From NCBI GenBank assembly GCA_043744255.1, contig JAYTVA010000010.1:1-8755 (forward strand): DNA of 8,755 bases, read 5' to 3'. This stretch comes from UKL13-2 sp043744255. GTDB lineage: Bacteria > Pseudomonadota > Gammaproteobacteria > Burkholderiales > Usitatibacteraceae. Under the pieces are notes generated by a model, which was not told the DNA's origin, did not search any database, and saw nothing but the letters and a program-made list of their open reading frames with translations. Positions 5,416 to 8,755 of this stretch are shown piece after piece (within the stretch, counting starts at the first letter, position 1; every line of letters starts with the position of its first letter). The position numbers were made by a program, and so were the translations under genes.

Positions 5416-8319
5416 ATGAAGCTCAAAAAACTTGCGCAAGTTGTTTCGTTACTCTGTGTCGCCGGTCCCGGTCTGGCACAAGTCAGCGCGGAGCCCGTCA
5501 AGCCGCAAACCGTCGAAAAGATTCTCATCACCGGCAGTAGCATCAAACGCGTTGAGACCGAAGGTGCCTTGCCGGTGCAAGTGATTACGCGTCAAGAGAT
5601 TGAGCGCCAAGGCATCGTCTCCGCTGAACAATTGATCGCCACCCTGTCGAGTAACGGCAATGGTTTGGACAATTTGGCCAGTAACTCCGACGTGGTCGAT
5701 GGCCAGGCGCGCGGCAATAACGGATCAAGTGCGGCCAACTTGCGCGGGCAGGGTTCGCAAGCAACACTGATTCTGCTGAATGGTCGCCGGGTCGCGGCGC
5801 ACGGTTTGAACGGCGGCGTGGTCGATTTGAATTCCATTCCGCTTGCTGCCGTTGAACGCGTTGAGGTGCTGAAGGATGGCGCGTCCGCGATCTACGGAAC
5901 AGACGCCATCGGCGGCGTGATTAACTTTATCTTGCGCAAAGATTTCAACGGCGTCAGCGCGCAAGCGTTCTTCGACAAAACCGAGCAGGGCGGTGCCGAT
6001 ATTTTCCGCGTGTCGATTGTCGGCGGCGTCGGCAATCTGGCCAAAGACGGCTTCAACGTCATGGGCTCAATTGCCCACAGCGACAGCGGAATCCTGCGCG
6101 GTAGTCAACGCGACTTCGTCAATACCTTCCAATCGGATCGCGGCTTGTCGGTTGATACGCGTGGCACACCATTCGCGACGATCTTTCCGCTCGCATCCAA
6201 CAACGCTGGCGTGTTGCGCACCGTCCTGACCTCGCGCGCCACACCAGCAGGCGCACTCAACAACACGCTCTCGCCGTTCCTGCCCGGCAGTACCACGGTG
6301 CGTGCCAACGGCGGCATCAACACACTCAATCTGCCCGGCCAAGCGGGCTGCAGTGCGCTCGACGGCATGCAGGCCTACGACTTCACGTTGTGGATCACGC
6401 CCGGCGCGCGCTACGCCTGCGCGTGGGACACGGGACGCGCGGCTGCGCTGCAGCAGCCGGTGAAAAACACCAACTTCGTATCGCGCGCGAGTTTGAACGC
6501 AGGCAGCAACACGTTCTTCGCAGAATTAACCGGTGCCAGAGTCGAGTCGGCGAAAACATTCTCGAACAACCAAATCTCGAGCAGCACCACCGCAACCAGC
6601 CCGTTATTCAACTTGGTCTATCCGCGCAACGCGCTCACCGCCGCGAGCTATGACGCGGTGTTCAATGCGCTGGTCGCTGTATTTCCGAGCATCGAAGAAA
6701 ATCGTGGGCAAGGCATCGCCTATCGCTGGCGCTGCACCATTTGCGGACCGCGTGAACTGACCACCAAATCTGACACCGCGCGCCTGCTGTTCGGTGCCGA
6801 AGGCTTGATCGGTTCATGGGATTACCGCGCTGGTGTTTCGCGCGCGTACAGCGACTCCAGCTCGGTCGTCGGTAATGGTTATTTCTTTAACGACCTGTTC
6901 ATTCCGGCCTTGCGTTCGGGTGTGATCAATCCGTTCTTGGCACCGGGTCAGGCGCAATCACCCGAAGCGATTGCGGCGTATCAAGCAGCGTCTGCCAAGG
7001 GCGTGAAACTCTACGGTGGCCGCTTCACGCTGACGCAGTTTGACGCGTCGGTTTCGGGGTCGCTGTACAAATTGCCGGCCGGTGAAATCATGGCGGCCGT
7101 CGGCACCGATTTTCGCAAAGAGCACTGGAAATTTCAGGGCGACGAACGCGATCTCGCCAACCAGCGCGCGATTTTGAACGTGCCGTTTGACAACGGTAAC
7201 GCGCTATCAGGCGTGACCCGCGATATTCGTGCGTTCTACACCGAAGTCTTGATCCCTGTTGACAAGGGCTTTGACGTGACCCTAGCGGGCCGGCAGGATC
7301 ACTACACCGGCTTTGGTAACTCCACCAATCCGAAGGTGACGTTCCGCCTCGCGCCTAGCGACGAATTGTTGTTCCGTGGCTCGTACAACACGGGCTTCCG
7401 CGTGCCGACCTTCAACCAGTTGTTCAACGCGCAGGCGGTATCCCCGATCTCCGGCGCAGGTCTGGTTGATCCGCTCAAATGTCCAGCGTTGGTCGCCAGC
7501 ACCAACCCGGGCTGCGAGTCGCTAACCTCCAGCACCAGCACCTCGTTCGGTGGTGTGGCCAACCTTGGCCCGGAGAAATCCAAGCAGCACTCGATTGGTA
7601 TGGTCTGGGCACCGATGCGTAACCTGAGCACCAACGTGGACTTTTGGACCGTGCGCCGCACCGACACCATTCAAGCGCTCACGTTGACGCAACTCATCAA
7701 TAACTACGGCCTGTTTGCCAACCGCTTCATACGTGACGGCGCGGGTAACCTAGTCGTTATCAACACGAGCTGGATCAACGCCGGTGAAACCATCACCAAG
7801 GGCATCGAGTTGGGCGCGAAATTCAACGACAAACTTGGTCCCGGCAAATACACGGCCGCCATTGACGGCACCTACCTGACCGACAAGCTGTCGAAGCTCG
7901 TCACCAGCGCCCCATTCGGCCCGAGCGAAATCGCCACCTTCACCCGCGCCGGGGATTTGGGCCTGCGCTGGAAGCACACCGCGTCGTTCAACTACACCCA
8001 GGGACCATGGAGCGGCACGCTCATCCAGCAATTCCGCTCTGGCTACAAAGATGCAGTGCTGCCCGGTGTCGCCAACGGCACGGTAAATCCACCCAACCTC
8101 AACCCGGATGTGGCCAGCTACACGCTGTATCACCTCAACGTCACCTACACCGGCATCAAGAACTTGAGCTTAACCGGTGGCATCAAAAACCTGCTCAATA
8201 CCGAACCGCCGTTCAGTGCGGCCTACGACACCAACACCGGTGCCGGCAGCTCGTGGGAACCGCGGGTTGCTGATCCGCGTCTGCGCTCGTTTACGATGTT
8301 GGCGACGTATAACTTCTAA
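5416..8319 (+). CDS. TonB-dependent outer-membrane receptor, second of a tandem pair
   Basis: This is a 967-residue paralogue of the preceding receptor; the substrate is unknown. GGAGG at 5404-5408, 7 bases before the ATG, fixes the start. The signal peptide MKLKKLAQVVSLLCVAGPGL is followed by A, with cleavage after A21. The TonB-box region is around residues 33-45 (VEKILITGSSIKR). The plug spans about 52-175, with AANLRGQG, LILLNGRR, VDLNSIPLAAVERVEVLKDG and GASAIYGTDAIGGVINFI, almost identical to the first receptor. The barrel carries YNTGFRVPTFNQLFNA, EKSKQHSIG and TQGPWSGTL, and ends ATYNF with the usual terminal Phe. The cysteines C312, C335, C440, C443, C689 and C700 repeat the pattern of the first receptor. 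The region before C335 is about 20 residues longer than in the first receptor and poorly conserved, as expected for a surface loop that decides ligand choice. The gene has its own leader and terminator, so it is probably transcribed separately. Confidence 0.95.
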   Translation: MKLKKLAQVVSLLCVAGPGLAQVSAEPVKPQTVEKILITGSSIKRVETEGALPVQVITRQEIERQGIVSAEQLIATLSSNGNGLDNLASNSDVVDGQARGNNGSSAANLRGQGSQATLILLNGRRVAAHGLNGGVVDLNSIPLAAVERVEVLKDGASAIYGTDAIGGVINFILRKDFNGVSAQAFFDKTEQGGADIFRVSIVGGVGNLAKDGFNVMGSIAHSDSGILRGSQRDFVNTFQSDRGLSVDTRGTPFATIFPLASNNAGVLRTVLTSRATPAGALNNTLSPFLPGSTTVRANGGINTLNLPGQAGCSALDGMQAYDFTLWITPGARYACAWDTGRAAALQQPVKNTNFVSRASLNAGSNTFFAELTGARVESAKTFSNNQISSSTTATSPLFNLVYPRNALTAASYDAVFNALVAVFPSIEENRGQGIAYRWRCTICGPRELTTKSDTARLLFGAEGLIGSWDYRAGVSRAYSDSSSVVGNGYFFNDLFIPALRSGVINPFLAPGQAQSPEAIAAYQAASAKGVKLYGGRFTLTQFDASVSGSLYKLPAGEIMAAVGTDFRKEHWKFQGDERDLANQRAILNVPFDNGNALSGVTRDIRAFYTEVLIPVDKGFDVTLAGRQDHYTGFGNSTNPKVTFRLAPSDELLFRGSYNTGFRVPTFNQLFNAQAVSPISGAGLVDPLKCPALVASTNPGCESLTSSTSTSFGGVANLGPEKSKQHSIGMVWAPMRNLSTNVDFWTVRRTDTIQALTLTQLINNYGLFANRFIRDGAGNLVVINTSWINAGETITKGIELGAKFNDKLGPGKYTAAIDGTYLTDKLSKLVTSAPFGPSEIATFTRAGDLGLRWKHTASFNYTQGPWSGTLIQQFRSGYKDAVLPGVANGTVNPPNLNPDVASYTLYHLNVTYTGIKNLSLTGGIKNLLNTEPPFSAAYDTNTGAGSSWEPRVADPRLRSFTMLATYNF

Positions 8320-8320
8320 T

Positions 8321-8348
8321 CGCGGCAATTCGTGGCAATTCGTGGCAT
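8321..8348 (+). repeat. short 10-bp tandem repeat after the second receptor
   Basis: CGCGGCAATT, CGTGGCAATT and CGTGGCAT follow one another directly after the TAA stop: three units, the last incomplete. It is too short to be a classical VNTR and is probably a slippage or duplication product between the stop codon and the terminator. Confidence 0.6.
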
Positions 8349-8350
8349 CG

Positions 8351-8383
8351 AAAAACGGGGCGTAACATGCGCCCCGTTTTTTT
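8351..8383 (+). terminator. rho-independent terminator after the second receptor, possibly bidirectional
   Basis: ACGGGGCG (8355-8362) pairs with CGCCCCGT (8370-8377) across a 7-base loop. A run of A before the stem (8351-8354) mirrors a run of T after it (8378-8383). Because the minus strand also ends in a T-run, the same hairpin could stop transcripts coming leftward from the PIN-toxin remnant. Confidence 0.9.
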
Positions 8384-8445
8384 GTTGCAAGGGGCACGGC
8401 TAAACTTGCAATCTTCTGGAGACGCCCGTCGATACTGGATGTAGA

Positions 8446-8463
8446 CAAGGCTAGCCTCCTTAT
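8446..8463 (+). repeat. imperfect 18-bp direct repeat, left copy, flanking the PIN-toxin remnant
   Basis: CAAGGCTAGCCTCCTTAT matches the right copy at 8655-8672 in 15 of 18 positions, sharing the core GGCTAGCCT. The core of this copy is a perfect palindrome, AGGCTAGCCT (8448-8457). The two copies are 209 bp apart. It may mark a duplicated insertion target or a protein-binding site. Chance is possible at this length. Confidence 0.4.
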
Positions 8464-8501
8464 GCCGCGCTCTGATTGTTGCGCGTGGTCCAGCTGCACA
8501 C

Positions 8502-8657
8502 CTACCAAATCGTCTTGTTCGCAAATTTTTTGAGTTGTGTATCAAGCGCCAAGAGCGGCATTTTTTCGATTTCACTTTGTGCAGCGAGCATGCGATCAAA
8601 CGGGTCGCGGTGCAGGTTGGCGTAACAACCCGCGAGCAAGGCATGGTCGTAGCGCAT
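8502..8657 (-). pseudogene. C-terminal remnant of a VapC-type PIN-domain toxin
   Basis: From ATG at 8657-8655 to TAG at 8504-8502 the minus strand encodes 51 residues: MRYDHALLAG, then NLHRDPFDRMLAAQSEIEKM, then LLALDTQLKKFANKTIW. The HRDPFDRML-AQ block followed by a final conserved Asp (LALD) is the hallmark C-terminal half of VapC-type PIN ribonucleases, the toxin part of type II toxin-antitoxin systems. Full toxins have about 125-135 residues; the N-terminal half with the first catalytic Asp and the Glu is absent. The frame stays open upstream to the window edge, but the residues there (such as RTRPHEICRLA) do not continue the PIN pattern, so homology breaks near 8657-8665. It could not be an active nuclease as it stands. 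No antitoxin is visible beside it. Confidence 0.75.
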
Positions 8658-8672
8658 GGCTAGCCTGCATAT
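8655..8672 (+). repeat. imperfect 18-bp direct repeat, right copy
   Basis: CATGGCTAGCCTGCATAT is the partner of the copy at 8446-8463 (15 of 18 identical). It lies exactly where PIN-domain homology stops, overlapping the ATG of the remnant. Confidence 0.4.
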
Positions 8673-8755
8673 TTCATGGGGGCGCGTTCGAGAATGAGTT
8701 GATGGGCGTGTGATTTTTCGCTCGACTGAACGAGGAAGGTCGAGACCTTCCGAGA
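8660..8755 (-). CDS. unrecognised open frame running off the right edge (31 codons seen)
   Basis: On the minus strand the frame from the edge ends with QLILERAPMKYAG and a TAG at 8662-8660, only 2 bases before the ATG of the PIN-toxin remnant. That spacing would suit the end of an upstream antitoxin gene, but the sequence matches no antitoxin family that I recognise. Another frame is also open through the same stretch, so this may be non-coding or part of an inserted element. Function unknown. Confidence 0.2.
   Translation of the reverse strand, partial: SRKVSTFLVQSSEKSHAHQLILERAPMKYAG
8734..8751. repeat. 8-bp perfect inverted repeat at the right edge
   Basis: GGAAGGTC (8734-8741) is followed, after the two bases GA, by its exact complement GACCTTCC (8744-8751). 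There is no T-run in the visible sequence. It may be part of a repetitive palindromic element, or lie inside the sequence that replaced the front of the PIN-toxin gene; the window ends 4 bases later. Confidence 0.5.

Noticed and set aside
8170..8508. Minus-strand frame across the second terminator, with an AAGGAGG (complement of 8455-8461) before a TTG at 8448-8446
   Set aside because: The Shine-Dalgarno-like sequence is strong, but the frame would run through a terminator hairpin and into antisense of the receptor with no recognisable protein.
8291..8644. 117-codon minus-strand frame overlapping the PIN-toxin remnant
   Set aside because: It is a different frame from the recognisable PIN motif and crosses the terminator. 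Composition is typical of a shadow frame.
1..8755. CRISPR array, tRNA or rRNA genes, prophage or defence-system genes
   Set aside because: I saw no regularly spaced repeats, no tRNA-like cloverleaf or rRNA signature and no such protein motifs on either strand.

Overview
The window looks like an accessory stretch of a Gram-negative chromosome. It carries two large outer-membrane TonB-dependent receptors and a periplasmic penicillin-binding protein, and codon use is GC-rich. A proteobacterium, quite possibly a betaproteobacterium (Burkholderiales-like), is my best guess. That placement rests on general resemblance of the receptors and of the IS4-type transposase, not on a marker gene.

Left edge (1-717). 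The first 450 bases hold the N-terminal 150 codons of an IS4-family transposase on the minus strand, which continues beyond the window. Its element ends at roughly 498-516. Directly abutting it, on the plus strand, is the last third of a VanX/DdpX-type D-Ala-D-Ala dipeptidase. The catalytic EWWH motif survives, but the N-terminal two thirds with the other zinc ligands are gone, so this is an IS-broken pseudogene.

723-2246 (minus). A complete dacB gene for PBP4, the D-Ala-D-Ala carboxypeptidase/endopeptidase, ends 5 bp from the end of the dipeptidase remnant (tail to tail). Both genes act on D-Ala-D-Ala in the periplasm or cell wall, so this was probably a peptidoglycan-related neighbourhood before the insertion.

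2247-8383 (plus). A divergent intergenic region, with three phased copies of ATTGGTA, leads into two tandem paralogous TonB-dependent receptors of 939 and 967 residues. Each has its own leader, a strong ribosome binding site and a rho-independent terminator, so they appear to be separate transcription units. They share a signal peptide, TonB-box region, plug and barrel layout. They also share six mature cysteines in three pairs (C-x22-C, CxxC, C-x8/10-C), which stand out as the most distinctive feature of the window. The substrate is unknown: no sigma/anti-sigma pair, hydrolase or inner-membrane transporter is visible nearby.

Right edge (8384-8755). Past the second terminator lies the C-terminal 51 codons of a VapC-type PIN-domain toxin on the minus strand, cut off near 8657. 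It is flanked by an imperfect 18-bp direct repeat. The last bases contain an 8-bp perfect inverted repeat and an open frame that I do not recognise. The receptor pair is therefore bracketed by broken genes on both sides, which suggests a rearrangement-prone region. I did not find a convincing new defence or mobile system. The most novel material is the cysteine-paired receptor duplication and its possible regulatory DNA.
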